Origin: Lachnospiraceae bacterium | Lineage (GTDB): Bacteria; Bacillota; Clostridia; Lachnospirales; Lachnospiraceae | DNA: 52,984 nt | Direction of reading: 5' to 3' | NCBI GenBank assembly: GCA_017622845.1 | Contig: JAGAQJ010000004.1 | Span: 1 to 52,984 of the forward strand | Shown here: piece after piece, positions 8,702 to 17,285 of the stretch | Layout: each line of letters starts with the position of its first letter | Numbering within the stretch: position 1 is the stretch's first letter | Notes under the pieces: generated by a model | Databases searched by the model: none | Told to the model about the DNA's origin: nothing | The model's input: the letters and a program-made list of their open reading frames with translations, nothing else | Position numbers and translations under genes: made by a program

Positions 8702-8785
8702 TATGATTATTTGCCAAATCATTCCAAACCCTATGTCGATAAGAAGGATAAAAATGGACAATGGGGACGGCAGGAATTGTCATGA
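8702..8785 (+). pseudogene. Unidentified C-terminal remnant
   Basis: A frame without start codon reads YDYLPNHSKPYVDKKDKNGQ then WGRQELS before TGA at 8783. The polar ending resembles a real protein tail, but I cannot place it. It lies between the methyltransferase remnant and the DUF6796-like gene; the 335 bases between 8472 and 8806 otherwise hold nothing recognisable. Confidence 0.3.
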
Positions 8786-8806
8786 AATGAGAAAGCGGTG
8801 ATTTGA

Positions 8807-9502
8807 ATGTATCATAAACGAAAAATAATAATCAGTTCCCTGCTGTGCGGTATCCTGGGATGTTTCTGCTTCGGTGCCGGTGATTGGCTGATGATCTATG
8901 GGGACACGACGTACAGGGGAAGCTTATCCTGGCTGACGGTGGGCGCAGCTGTGATTGCACCCTGGCGGAACGCTCTTGCCATGGCATTGGCATTTCCCGG
9001 TATTCTTTTCTATGGTATTGCTTTGTTTGCCATTGCGGGCTTTTTGAAAGAAGAGAGACAACGAAAAGTATATCATTATCTGACGGCGTTTGGCCTCACG
9101 CCATGGTTATGTCTGCACCTGTTTTATATCATGATTTTATACGGGTTTGCCTGGATGTCCGGCAATGGTTATTCAGCAGCAGCCCTCCCGGTATCAGAGG
9201 CGCTGTTTGCACACTTATCCTGGCTCGTCATCGCAAGTGAAGTACTGATGCTTCCGCCGTATCTCTATTGGTTTTGGATGCTGGTGCGGGGGAAGAGTAT
9301 TTTCCCCAGGAAAATGGCATTGTCAAATCCGCTGGTATTTTATGTTCTGTTGAAGCTGGTAACGATGCTGATGCCGGACTGCGCCTTTCGGCTTGCCTTT
9401 ACCAACGGGCTGATGAGTGAGAGTATGATGATTTGGTTTGCGATTATGGCATTGTGGAGCGCTCGTCGCCGGGAAAAGCAAATCCAAGGAAATGGAGAGT
9501 AA
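8807..9502 (+). CDS. DUF6796-like integral membrane protein
   Basis: A 231-residue membrane protein with about six or seven helices. The N-terminal segment CGILGCFCFGAGDWLMIYGD, with Gly-Asp-Trp at the end of the first helix, resembles the DUF6796 group of Firmicutes membrane proteins of unknown function. GTGATTTGA precedes the ATG; the ribosome site is weak. The stop at 9502 is five bases before the methyltransferase ATG at 9508, so the two are probably one transcript and perhaps one functional unit. Confidence 0.6.
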   Translation: MYHKRKIIISSLLCGILGCFCFGAGDWLMIYGDTTYRGSLSWLTVGAAVIAPWRNALAMALAFPGILFYGIALFAIAGFLKEERQRKVYHYLTAFGLTPWLCLHLFYIMILYGFAWMSGNGYSAAALPVSEALFAHLSWLVIASEVLMLPPYLYWFWMLVRGKSIFPRKMALSNPLVFYVLLKLVTMLMPDCAFRLAFTNGLMSESMMIWFAIMALWSARRREKQIQGNGE

Positions 9503-9507
9503 GGAAC

Positions 9508-10299
9508 ATGGAAAAAGTAAATATTCAAGGCGTATCGGAGACCATGCTGCAGACATTGTTTGCCCGGGCCGCCTATTCTCAGAAGAAGGAACACAAATTC
9601 TATGATAAAAAGGCTATAGAGATTGTAAAGCAGTTGGACTATGACTTCTCCAAAGCAGAGGAGGATGCGGTCATGAGCAGCGGCGTCATCGCCCGTACCA
9701 TCTTGTTTGATCGGATGGTGGGCGCTTTCTTAGAGGAAAACCCGGATGCAGCCATTATTAATATTGCCTGCGGTCTGGATACACGGGTCTATCGGCTGGA
9801 TAATGGACAGGTCCGCTGGTACAATCTGGATTTGCCGGAGGTCATCGATATCCGGCGGCGCTTTCTGGAAGAGCAGGGGCGTATCTCCATGATCGCCAAA
9901 TCCGCTATGGATGAGAGTTGGGCATCAGAAATTGAGAATCCGACGGGCAGAGTGCTTGTGGTGATTGAGGGTCTGGTCATGTACCTGACTGAGACGGATG
10001 TAAAGAAAATTCTTTCCATTATATGCAGGCGGTTTGAACATGCAGATATTATTATGGAGACCATGAATCCCTTTATCATGCGGCATATGAAGGAGAAATC
10101 TATTGAAGCCAGTAAGGCTCGATTTACCTGGGGCGTGAAAAGCGGCAGGGAGCTGGAGCGTATGGCACCGGAACTTACCTGGATAAAGGATATAAGCTTA
10201 GTGGAAGGGATGAAAGAGCTGTACCCGGTTTATCAGGTGCTTGGGCGGATACGGCCTGTCAAAAACATCTCCAACAAGCTGGTAATACTGAGAAAATAG
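9508..10299 (+). CDS. Class I SAM-dependent O-methyltransferase, LCMT/PPM1-like
   Basis: A 263-residue protein. The start is set at ATG 9508 (AAGGAAC upstream), because the family begins with VQGVSETML-like sequence as here (IQGVSETMLQTLFARAAYS). The SAM-binding motif I is INIACGLDTRVYRL, and NLDLPEVIDIRR supplies the acidic ribose-binding residue. This matches the leucine carboxyl methyltransferase / TcmP-like family, which methylates small-molecule hydroxyls or carboxylates in bacteria. The substrate is unknown. A decayed copy of its N-terminus lies one gene upstream at 8481. Confidence 0.85.
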   Translation: MEKVNIQGVSETMLQTLFARAAYSQKKEHKFYDKKAIEIVKQLDYDFSKAEEDAVMSSGVIARTILFDRMVGAFLEENPDAAIINIACGLDTRVYRLDNGQVRWYNLDLPEVIDIRRRFLEEQGRISMIAKSAMDESWASEIENPTGRVLVVIEGLVMYLTETDVKKILSIICRRFEHADIIMETMNPFIMRHMKEKSIEASKARFTWGVKSGRELERMAPELTWIKDISLVEGMKELYPVYQVLGRIRPVKNISNKLVILRK

Positions 10300-10422
10300 G
10301 CTGGAAGCGATTCGGTATGAAAACCTGCCCCATGTGGAAGCGACTGCATGAGCAAAGAAATTACAGGATAGGCGGTGTCCGTTGCATATATCAATCCCAT
10401 TATAATATTAAAATGGCGCAAG

Positions 10423-10450
10423 GCATATAGTGAAAGCTATGTGCTTTTTT
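10423..10450 (+). terminator. Rho-independent terminator
   Basis: GCATATAG pairs with CTATGTGC (one G-U) around TGAAAG, followed by six T residues. It ends transcription from the methyltransferase side and separates the accessory region from argC. Confidence 0.85.
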
Positions 10451-10514
10451 CGTGGAAAGGAAAATGAATGTGCCGGAACTGTTACTGCTGCATGCCGGAA
10501 TTGTCACATTAAAA

Positions 10515-10543
10515 TTGACATTTGCGGTGAATCGTCATATGAT
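10515..10543 (+). promoter_or_regulatory. Promoter of argC
   Basis: TTGACA at 10515-10520 and TATGAT at 10538-10543 are spaced by 17 bases. The expected transcription start is near 10550, giving a leader of about 25 bases to the argC ATG. No clear ArgR operator was recognised. Confidence 0.75.
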
Positions 10544-10574
10544 AAGAATTAATGATGAAATAAAGGAGAATCAA

Positions 10575-11519
10575 ATGAAAAAGGTTTTTATTGATGGAAG
10601 TGAAGGAACGACGGGGCTGCGTATTTTTGAGCGCTTTGAAGGGAGAGATGATATCGAAATACTTAAAATTCCGTCAGAGCTGAGAAAAGAGCCGGATGAA
10701 ATCAGAAAATATATCAATGCTTCCGATATTACATTTTTGTGCCTGCCTGATGCGGCTGCAAGAGAGGCAGTGGCGATGGTAGAGAACGACAACACAATTA
10801 TTATTGATACATCGACAGCGCACCGGACGGAGGCAGGCTGGGCATATGGTTATCCGGAGCTGTCTGCTGCGCATAGAGAGGCTGTCCGGACAGGGAAACG
10901 TATCGCAGTACCGGGATGTTATGCGACAGGCTTTATCACCGCAGCATATCCGATGGTGGCAGAGGGAATCCTTCCGAAAGATTATCCGGTATCGGCATTT
11001 GCAATGTCCGGCTACAGCGGAGCAGGCAAAAAGACGATAGCAGTTTATGAGGCTTCGGAAAGGGATAAGGAGCTGGACGCTCCCAGAGAATATGCACTTA
11101 CCCAGAACCATAAACATTTAAAGGAAATGCAGAAGATTACAGGTCTTGATAAGATGCCGTTATTTTCACCGATTATCTGTGATTATTACAGCGGCATGAT
11201 TGTTACCTTACCCTTTTACACAGATATGCTGAACGGAAAGCCCGCGCCTGAGAAGGTGCATGAAATGTTTGCAAAGTACTATGCAGGAGAACAGTTTATT
11301 AAGGTGATGCCTTTTGGAAAGGAAGCGGATTACAACGGCTTTCTGGCAGGAAATGCATGCTCCGGTTGGGACGGCATAGAAATCTATGTAACAGGAAATG
11401 AGGACAGGCTGTTAGTCAGCACACGTTTTGATAACCTCGGAAAAGGCGCTTCCGGTGCAGCAGTGCAGTGTCTCAACATTATTCTTGGCTGTGACGAGAA
11501 CAAAGGATTAGTGTTATAA
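10575..11519 (+). CDS. argC: N-acetyl-gamma-glutamyl-phosphate reductase, short type
   Basis: Reduces N-acetyl-glutamyl phosphate to the semialdehyde with NADPH, the third step of arginine synthesis, in the cytoplasm. The N-terminal FIDGSEGTTGLRIFERF is the dinucleotide-binding start and VPGCYATGF carries the catalytic cysteine. A Rossmann domain is followed by the dimerisation/catalytic domain. At 314 residues it is the short (type 2) form rather than the usual ~345. The start is ATG 10575 with AAGGAG seven bases upstream; a longer in-frame extension to 10452 covers the promoter and is not coding. It stands alone, without other arg genes next to it, under its own promoter. Confidence 0.92.
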   Translation: MKKVFIDGSEGTTGLRIFERFEGRDDIEILKIPSELRKEPDEIRKYINASDITFLCLPDAAAREAVAMVENDNTIIIDTSTAHRTEAGWAYGYPELSAAHREAVRTGKRIAVPGCYATGFITAAYPMVAEGILPKDYPVSAFAMSGYSGAGKKTIAVYEASERDKELDAPREYALTQNHKHLKEMQKITGLDKMPLFSPIICDYYSGMIVTLPFYTDMLNGKPAPEKVHEMFAKYYAGEQFIKVMPFGKEADYNGFLAGNACSGWDGIEIYVTGNEDRLLVSTRFDNLGKGASGAAVQCLNIILGCDENKGLVL

Positions 11520-11532
11520 AGGGATTTAGGCT

Positions 11533-12954
11533 ATGATTCATTTACCGCAAGATTTTGCAATCAGAATGCAGGATATGCTTCAGGAAGCGTATCCTGCTTT
11601 CCTGCTTAGTTATGAACAGGAGAACTATCAGGCGCTCAGAGTCAACACGTTAAAAGGCACGGCAGATGCTTTTTTAAAGCTTGCTCCCTTTCCTGATTTA
11701 AAGAAAATTCCGTGGGAGGAGCAGGGCTTTTATTATGAGCGCAGCAGTCAGCCGGGGAAGCATCCGCTTCATGAGGCAGGCGCTTATTACATACAGGAGC
11801 CAAGTGCCATGGCACCGGCCGCTTACATGGAGGCAAAGCCGGGGGAGCGTATTCTTGACCTGTGTGCGGCACCCGGAGGAAAGACAACGCAGCTTGCTTC
11901 TTATATGCAGAATGAAGGACTTCTTGTGTGCAATGAGATTCATCCTGCAAGAGCAAAAATTTTGTCTGAAAATGTAGAACGCATGGGAATACGAAATGCA
12001 CTTGTCACCAATGAAACGCCGCAGCATTTGTCAGAGCTGTTTGATGGATATTTTGACAGGGTTCTGGCAGATGCTCCCTGCTCCGGAGAGGGGATGTTCC
12101 GCAAAAATGAAGAGGCATGCGGCGAATGGAGCCTCGAAAATGTCCGTCTTTGTGCGGCCAGACAGGACGAGATTCTTGATTGTGCAGACCGTATGCTCCG
12201 GCAGGGCGGAAGGCTGGTGTATTCGACCTGCACCTTTGCGCCTGCTGAAAATGAAGGAAGCATTGCGCGGTTTATGGAGCGGCACCCGGAGTATCGGATT
12301 TTGGAGATTCCTAAATATGACGGAATGTCGTCGGGCGTTCCCGATTGGGCTTATTATGGGGAGCAGGACCACAGTGGTTCCGGAATATTTGATACAGCAC
12401 AGCTGACACGCACGATTCGGCTGTTTCCGCACCTGATAAAAGGAGAAGGACATTATCTTGCCGTACTGGAAAAACAGGGCGGGGATTGGGATGGATATCG
12501 GAACTTTCCTGTTCATGGCATACAAAAAGGAATTTCAGTAAAGGAAGTAAAAGAATTTGAGCAATTTCAGAAGGAAACACTGGCAATTGACCTTGTGAAG
12601 GGACAAGAGGACTGCCTGCTTCGGTTCGGTGACCAGCTTTATCTGATGCCAAAGGATATGCCGTCAATCAATAAGCTCAAGGTATTAAGGGCAGGTCTTC
12701 ATCTGGGAACCCTTAAGAAAAACAGGTTTGAGCCGTCACATGCCTTGGCGCTTGCATTGAAAAAGGAAGATGTACAACGTTCTGCGGAGCTGGAAGATGC
12801 CGCCACCGCGCGTGCGTACCTGAATGGAATGACTTGGAATTATAACGGTGAAAAGGGCTGGCATCTGATAACTTACCAGGGCTACAGTATCGGTTGGGGA
12901 AAGCTGGCAGGACAGGTCATGAAAAATCATTATCCGAAAGGATTAAGGAAGTAA
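11533..12954 (+). CDS. rsmF: RsmF/NOL1-NOP2-Sun family rRNA (cytosine-5) methyltransferase
   Basis: A 473-residue SAM-dependent RNA m5C methyltransferase. ILDLCAAPGGKTTQLASYM is the SAM-binding motif, LADAPCSGEGMFRKNEEA carries the release cysteine and VYSTCTFAPAENE the catalytic cysteine, both needed for the two-cysteine m5C mechanism. The C-terminal ~170 residues match the extra RsmF-type PUA-like region. The target is most likely 16S rRNA by family analogy; the exact base is uncertain. The ATG is 13 bases after the argC stop. The next gene begins five bases after its stop, so argC, this gene and a MATE transporter appear to be one transcript. Confidence 0.88.
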   Translation: MIHLPQDFAIRMQDMLQEAYPAFLLSYEQENYQALRVNTLKGTADAFLKLAPFPDLKKIPWEEQGFYYERSSQPGKHPLHEAGAYYIQEPSAMAPAAYMEAKPGERILDLCAAPGGKTTQLASYMQNEGLLVCNEIHPARAKILSENVERMGIRNALVTNETPQHLSELFDGYFDRVLADAPCSGEGMFRKNEEACGEWSLENVRLCAARQDEILDCADRMLRQGGRLVYSTCTFAPAENEGSIARFMERHPEYRILEIPKYDGMSSGVPDWAYYGEQDHSGSGIFDTAQLTRTIRLFPHLIKGEGHYLAVLEKQGGDWDGYRNFPVHGIQKGISVKEVKEFEQFQKETLAIDLVKGQEDCLLRFGDQLYLMPKDMPSINKLKVLRAGLHLGTLKKNRFEPSHALALALKKEDVQRSAELEDAATARAYLNGMTWNYNGEKGWHLITYQGYSIGWGKLAGQVMKNHYPKGLRK

Positions 12955-12959
12955 GACAA

Positions 12960-14324
12960 ATGAAACATTCAAAAACGGCATTAAATCTTACACAAGGCAA
13001 GCCGGTTCAGCTGATTTTACTGTTTGCGATTCCGGTGTTTTTAGGAAATCTTTTTCAGATTTTATATAGCCTTGTGGATACGAAGATTGTAGGGAGTATT
13101 TTAGGGGAGACAGCGCTTGCAGCAGTAGGCTCCGTGACAATCCTGTATACATTACTGACTGGATTTTTTAATGGGCTGAGTCTCGGCTTTAGCGTGATAA
13201 CTGCACGATTTTACGGAAGCGGTGACGAGAAGGAATTAAAGAAAAGCGTGGCAGGCTCCATTCTGCTTGGTTTTATAACAGCGGCTATTATCATATTTCT
13301 TGTCGCAGCGTTTTTGAAACCGATTCTGTCACTTTTGAATGTGCCGGCACAGCAGCTTGATATGGCAGCGGATTATATTACCCTGCTGGTGTGGGGAATG
13401 TTCGTGACGCTTGCATATAATCTCTGTGCAAACATGCTGCGCGCAATCGGTGACTCACTCACGCCGTTAATCTTTTTGATAATAGCAGCAGCAACCAATG
13501 TGGCGCTGGATTATCTGCTGATTCTGAATTTTGATATGGGCGTAAAGGGTGCAGCGGCTGCAACGCTTGTCTCACAGCTCTTGTCGGTAGTTCTGTGCCT
13601 GATTCGGATTTATAAGGCCTTTCCGATACTGCATGTTTCCGCGCAGGATTTTGTGCTCACAAAGAGCCGGATTTTTTCCATGTATGAAAGCGGTCTTTCC
13701 ATGGGTTTGATGTCAAGCCTTGTCAATTTTGGAACGCTCGTGCTGCAAAGCGGTATCAATCAGCTTGGAACCAATATCATTGTGGCGCATACCGCAGCGC
13801 GCAAGGTATGTGAGATATGGGGACTGCCTGTAAGCGTGCTTGGTTCATCCATGGCGACATATTGCGGACAAAATTATGGCGCAGGCAAATACGACAGGAT
13901 TCGTCAGGGAATCAGAGCTGTGCTGATATTGGGCGGCATATGGGATTTGATTGTTTTGATTCTTGCGCATACGATATCACCTTATCTCATCAGTTTTATC
14001 GCAAGCTCTCAAAATGAAGAAATTATATACTGGGGCACGATATATCTGCGAATTGACATGTCATTTCTTCTGGTATGCCTGTTTATCGTGATATTGAGAA
14101 ATTCCATGCAGGGATTTGGAGATTACAAAACACCGATTTTGTCAAGCTCTATTGAGCTTGTCGGCAAGCTTGTCTTTACGTTTGTATTTGTACGGCTGTT
14201 TGGTTACTGGGGGATTATCTGGACCGAGCCTGTAATCTGGTTTCTGATGGTGATACCGCTGATTGTCATGACGCTTAAGAATCCGATATTCCGCAAGCAT
14301 GGAGAAGCAGAGCGGTCAGGCTGA
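12960..14324 (+). CDS. MATE family efflux transporter
   Basis: A 454-residue transporter with about twelve helices. LTQGKPVQLILLFAIPVFLG at the N-terminus, DTKIVGSILGETALAAVGS and NMLRAIGDSLTP are standard MATE signatures, and the second half repeats the pattern (RNSMQGFGDYKTP). The start is the ATG at 12960 after TTAAGGAAG; an upstream frame to 12894 overlaps the rsmF coding end and is rejected. The substrate is unknown. It is the second MATE gene in the window and is followed by another after a partial MITE. Confidence 0.9.
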   Translation: MKHSKTALNLTQGKPVQLILLFAIPVFLGNLFQILYSLVDTKIVGSILGETALAAVGSVTILYTLLTGFFNGLSLGFSVITARFYGSGDEKELKKSVAGSILLGFITAAIIIFLVAAFLKPILSLLNVPAQQLDMAADYITLLVWGMFVTLAYNLCANMLRAIGDSLTPLIFLIIAAATNVALDYLLILNFDMGVKGAAAATLVSQLLSVVLCLIRIYKAFPILHVSAQDFVLTKSRIFSMYESGLSMGLMSSLVNFGTLVLQSGINQLGTNIIVAHTAARKVCEIWGLPVSVLGSSMATYCGQNYGAGKYDRIRQGIRAVLILGGIWDLIVLILAHTISPYLISFIASSQNEEIIYWGTIYLRIDMSFLLVCLFIVILRNSMQGFGDYKTPILSSSIELVGKLVFTFVFVRLFGYWGIIWTEPVIWFLMVIPLIVMTLKNPIFRKHGEAERSG

Positions 14325-14354
14325 GCCGGTGCAGAGACAGGACTAATGACTTGT

Positions 14355-14427
14355 CATTCCTCCGCCTTGCATAGGAAACAATCATTCTGCGTCAATGTAT
14401 CAGAAGCTTATTATTCGTTGTACTAGA
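14355..14427 (-). repeat. Truncated copy of the MITE at 52684
   Basis: These 73 bases are the reverse complement of 52684-52756 with two mismatches. The copy ends in the 20-bp terminal sequence TTATTATTCGTTGTACTAGA at 14408-14427. The other end of the element is missing, so this is a one-ended fragment. It lies just upstream of the promoter of the next MATE gene. Confidence 0.85.
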
Positions 14428-14443
14428 ATTGACATAAATTTTA

Positions 14444-14472
14444 GTGACGTTTTCAGAGAAAGGATTTATAAT
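14444..14472 (+). promoter_or_regulatory. Probable promoter of third MATE gene
   Basis: GTGACG and TATAAT are separated by 17 bases; the -10 is perfect and the -35 weak. It begins 16 bases after the truncated MITE, and the leader to the ATG at 14493 is short. Confidence 0.5.
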
Positions 14473-14492
14473 AAAAGACAGGAGAATGCAAA

Positions 14493-15851
14493 ATGAATAA
14501 AAAATATGAGATTGATATGTGCAGTGGCTCCGTGTTTCAAAAAATGCTCTTTTTTGCGATACCGCTTATGTGCTCAAGTATTCTTCAACTGCTGTTTAAT
14601 GCGGCTGATATTGTGGTTGTGGGGCGCTTTGCAGGTGACAATGCTCTGGCGGCAGTAGGTTCCAATACCGCGCTGATTAATTTACTGACAAACCTTTTTG
14701 TGGGACTGTCAATCGGCAGCAATGTACTGACAGCACAGTACTATGGTGCGAAAAAGCCTGCCGATTTGAAGGAGACGGTACATACGTCGATGCTGCTGAG
14801 CATTTGCAGCGGTGTCATCCTTACTGTAGTCGGCATTATCAGCGCACGCTGGCTTTTGGAGCTGATGCAGGCTCCGCCTGAGGTGTTAAGCCTTGCAGTT
14901 TTATACCTGAGAATTTACTTTTTGGGTATGACTTCCACGATGGTGTATAATTTCGGAAGCGCCATTCTGCGTGCGGTCGGAGATACCAAACGTCCGCTGT
15001 ATTATCTTTTGGGAGCAGGCATCGTAAATGTGATTTTGAACCTGTTCTTTGTCATTGTGTTAAAAATGGGGGTTGCAGGAGTCGGTGCGGCAACTGTGAT
15101 TTCGCAGACGATTTCAGCGATACTGGTGGTACGCTGTTTGATGAAGGAGCAGGGCGGAATTCATCTGGAGCTTAAGGAGCTTGCCATCTCGAAGGAAAAG
15201 CTGGGCAAAATCATGCGAATCGGTCTTCCGGCGGGGTTCCAGGGAACTGTGTTTTCCCTGTCAAATGTCGTGATTCAGTCTGCTGTCAATTCATTTGGAG
15301 CGATAGCGGTTGCAGGAAATTCGGCGGCTTCGAATATTGAAGGCTTTGTGTATATGGCGATGAATGCCTTTTATCAGGCAACGATATCCTTCACAAGTCA
15401 GAACTACGGTGCAAGGGAATACAAGCGCATTTACAAAATCCTGCTGGCAGGAGAGCTTTATGTTGTTGCAACAGGTATTCTGCTTGGCAATCTGGCAGTA
15501 TTTTTCGGAGAGGAATTACTTGGAATCTATTCGTCCAGTCCGGACGTAATTACGGCAGGTATGTCCCGATTAAAGATTATCTGCACCGTGTATGCACTGT
15601 GCGGCATTATGGATGTGCTGGTCGGAGCATTAAGAGGGATTGGATATTCTGTCATACCGATGATTGTGTCGCTGATAGGCGCCTGCGGACTGCGGCTTTT
15701 GTGGATTGCTACGGTATTTCAGATACCGCAGTATCACAGCCTGACTATGGTTTATCTTTCCTATCCGATTACATGGCTGATTACGCTTACTGTACATGCA
15801 GTTACCTTTGCGTTAGCGGCACGTAAGGTACTCAGAGCGGAGCACGCATAA
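14493..15851 (+). CDS. MATE family efflux transporter
   Basis: A 452-residue protein with about twelve helices. Typical features are MLFFAIPLMCSSILQLLFNA, ADIVVVGRFAGDNALAAVGS, FGSAILRAVGDTKRPLYYL and, in the second half, VGALRGIGYSVIPM. It has its own promoter and AGGAGA ribosome site, so it is separate from the preceding MATE gene despite being only 168 bases away. The two neighbouring transporters are only distantly similar to each other, so this is not a recent tandem duplication. The substrate is unknown. Confidence 0.9.
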   Translation: MNKKYEIDMCSGSVFQKMLFFAIPLMCSSILQLLFNAADIVVVGRFAGDNALAAVGSNTALINLLTNLFVGLSIGSNVLTAQYYGAKKPADLKETVHTSMLLSICSGVILTVVGIISARWLLELMQAPPEVLSLAVLYLRIYFLGMTSTMVYNFGSAILRAVGDTKRPLYYLLGAGIVNVILNLFFVIVLKMGVAGVGAATVISQTISAILVVRCLMKEQGGIHLELKELAISKEKLGKIMRIGLPAGFQGTVFSLSNVVIQSAVNSFGAIAVAGNSAASNIEGFVYMAMNAFYQATISFTSQNYGAREYKRIYKILLAGELYVVATGILLGNLAVFFGEELLGIYSSSPDVITAGMSRLKIICTVYALCGIMDVLVGALRGIGYSVIPMIVSLIGACGLRLLWIATVFQIPQYHSLTMVYLSYPITWLITLTVHAVTFALAARKVLRAEHA

Positions 15852-16150
15852 TGATTGCTGTTTTCATGATTGGTATGCAGTCTTCTGCATACTGATGTTC
15901 AGCCTGTTTTTTGCATGATATCCATGAAAATTTCTTGAAGGACCATATATGGCCTGAAACGAAGATTCAAATTTTGTAATATGAAAACAATATGTAAGAA
16001 TTGTTTGATTATAACAGTTCAGACAGGTCTGCGTATTGACCAGGCATGCGCCCGGTACAGAGTGACTGGCAATGGCCGGGGATACGAACAGTTTTGACTT
16101 GTCTGTACTGTTGCGTTTGATTTACAGAGTTTGTATCGGGGTGAATTTGA
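15852..16150. other. Intergenic region with hairpin and repeat
   Basis: No gene. It contains an 8-bp perfect hairpin (GTATGCAG at 15873 and CTGCATAC at 15885) without an adjacent T tract, which may act as a weak terminator for the MATE gene, and the repeat element at 16014-16111. Confidence 0.5.
16014..16111. repeat. Short MITE-like repeat with imperfect inverted ends
   Basis: ACAGTTCAGACAGGT at 16014-16028 and ACTTGTCTGTACTGT at 16097-16111 are inverted with 13 of 15 matches; the element is 98 bases long. Its end resembles the element at 23753-23886, whose ends are TAACAGTTCAGC and GCTGAACTGTTA. Confidence 0.55.
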
Positions 16151-16393
16151 TTGAAAGCACAGGAAGCTGTCGTGCTCAGGATAAGGGGTTTGTGTAAAGA
16201 CAAAAATATGAAAATATCCCAGTTGGCATATGCAGCAGGAATGCCGCCTTCAACGCTTAAGAACATTATGAAAGGAAACAGTAAGAATACAGGAATTGTC
16301 ACGATAAAGATGATTTGTGACGGATTGGAGGTCTCGCTGGATGATTTCTTTCATTGTGGGCTGTTTAGGGATTTGGAACAGGAAATTGATTAG
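16151..16393 (+). CDS. Small XRE-type helix-turn-helix regulator
   Basis: An 80-residue protein that is essentially one HTH domain: MKISQLAYAAGMPPSTLKNI carries the two helices, followed by TIKMICDGLEVSLDDFF, the usual closing part. The start is a TTG at 16151, because a TGA lies directly in frame before it and the next ATG would cut into the HTH; GGGGTG is seven bases upstream. The target is unknown. It is 29 bases upstream of the LytTR regulator start, so they may be co-transcribed. Confidence 0.75.
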   Translation: MKAQEAVVLRIRGLCKDKNMKISQLAYAAGMPPSTLKNIMKGNSKNTGIVTIKMICDGLEVSLDDFFHCGLFRDLEQEID

Positions 16394-16422
16394 AGACAAA
16401 GGGATTGCATCAGACAGGTATT

Positions 16423-17148
16423 ATGAAAAGAAATGTATTGATTATAGAGGATAATGAAGCTTGCAGAGATGCACTGGCAGAGATAACACGACGATGTGAA
16501 GCTGCCGGTGCTGTTTTTTGTGCAGGGAGCAGTGCTGCTGCTTACAGATATGCGTTGGAAGAAACGATTCATCTGTTTTTGGTGGATATTATTTTGGAAC
16601 CGGAAAACCCGGGAGATATATCGGGGCTGATTTTTGCGGAGAAAATAAGAGGAATTGAGCGGTACAAATATACACCGATTATTTTTGTGACAAGCCTGAT
16701 TGACGAGAAGCTGATTGCATACCAGAAGCTGTACTGCTCGAGTTACATTGAAAAGCCGATAGACCCTGTAAGAGTGGAGTGCGAGATTGCGAGGGCATTG
16801 GGACAGCCTGTCGGGCAGGAGAGGGAAAGCGGCTCCGGTTTTTATTATTACCGCAAGGATGGCGTCATATACGGCTTGGAGACGGAGGCGATTATTTATA
16901 TAGAATCTTCTTTCAGGCGTCTGCTGGTGTACACGACAGAGCAGACTGTGGAAATGGCATATAAGCCGCTGAGAGCAGTGATGGACAAGCTTCCGAACCG
17001 TTATTTTGCACAGTGCAGTAAAAATGTGATTGTAAATAAAAAATATATTAAGAATATTGATAAGGCAAACCGTTATATTACTTTAAAAGATGGCAGGCAG
17101 ATTGAAATAGGGAGCTGTAAGCGAAAGAGTTTTTTGGAAGAATTGTAA
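16423..17148 (+). CDS. LytTR-family response regulator
   Basis: A 241-residue regulator. Residues 1-120 form a receiver domain: VLIIEDNEACRDAL supplies the acidic pocket, LFLVDIILEPENPG the phospho-acceptor Asp, and IEKPIDP the conserved Lys. Residues about 135-241 form a LytTR DNA-binding domain (IIYIESSFRRLLVY, YFAQCSKNVIVNKKYIKNI). ATG 16423 is preferred over the upstream TTG. No histidine kinase is adjacent, so the partner must be elsewhere, or the small HTH gene upstream forms the unit. Family members control peptide-quorum, bacteriocin or cell-wall functions. Confidence 0.85.
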   Translation: MKRNVLIIEDNEACRDALAEITRRCEAAGAVFCAGSSAAAYRYALEETIHLFLVDIILEPENPGDISGLIFAEKIRGIERYKYTPIIFVTSLIDEKLIAYQKLYCSSYIEKPIDPVRVECEIARALGQPVGQERESGSGFYYYRKDGVIYGLETEAIIYIESSFRRLLVYTTEQTVEMAYKPLRAVMDKLPNRYFAQCSKNVIVNKKYIKNIDKANRYITLKDGRQIEIGSCKRKSFLEEL

Positions 17149-17168
17149 GAAGAAAAACGAACAAATGG

Positions 17169-17197
17169 TTGCAAATAGAACAAATGTGTGATATTAT
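17169..17197 (+). promoter_or_regulatory. Possible promoter of radical-SAM gene pair
   Basis: TTGCAA and TATTAT are separated by exactly 17 bases. The predicted start falls inside the following hairpin (17198-17234), which could therefore be a leader structure instead of, or besides, a terminator. Confidence 0.4.
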
Positions 17198-17234
17198 AAA
17201 GGCGAACAGAGATTTGGAAAAACTGTTCGCCTTT
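17198..17234. terminator. Perfect 12-bp hairpin, probable terminator of LytTR gene
   Basis: AAAGGCGAACAG and CTGTTCGCCTTT pair perfectly around a 13-base loop. It lies 50 bases after the LytTR stop. The T residues are part of the stem and no longer T run follows, so efficiency is uncertain. Confidence 0.6.
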
Positions 17235-17285
17235 ATAATTTGCTCTCTGTTCGAATTGATTCAGGCTGGTGAAAGGGATTTTGAT

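Noticed and set aside
5690-8806. Integron or attC-type cassette array
   Set aside because: The single-gene pattern is suggestive, but I found no repeated attC-like palindromes at the junctions and no integrase.
10452-10574. N-terminal extension of ArgC
   Set aside because: It covers the TTGACA/TATGAT promoter; ATG 10575 has a good ribosome site and matches the family start.
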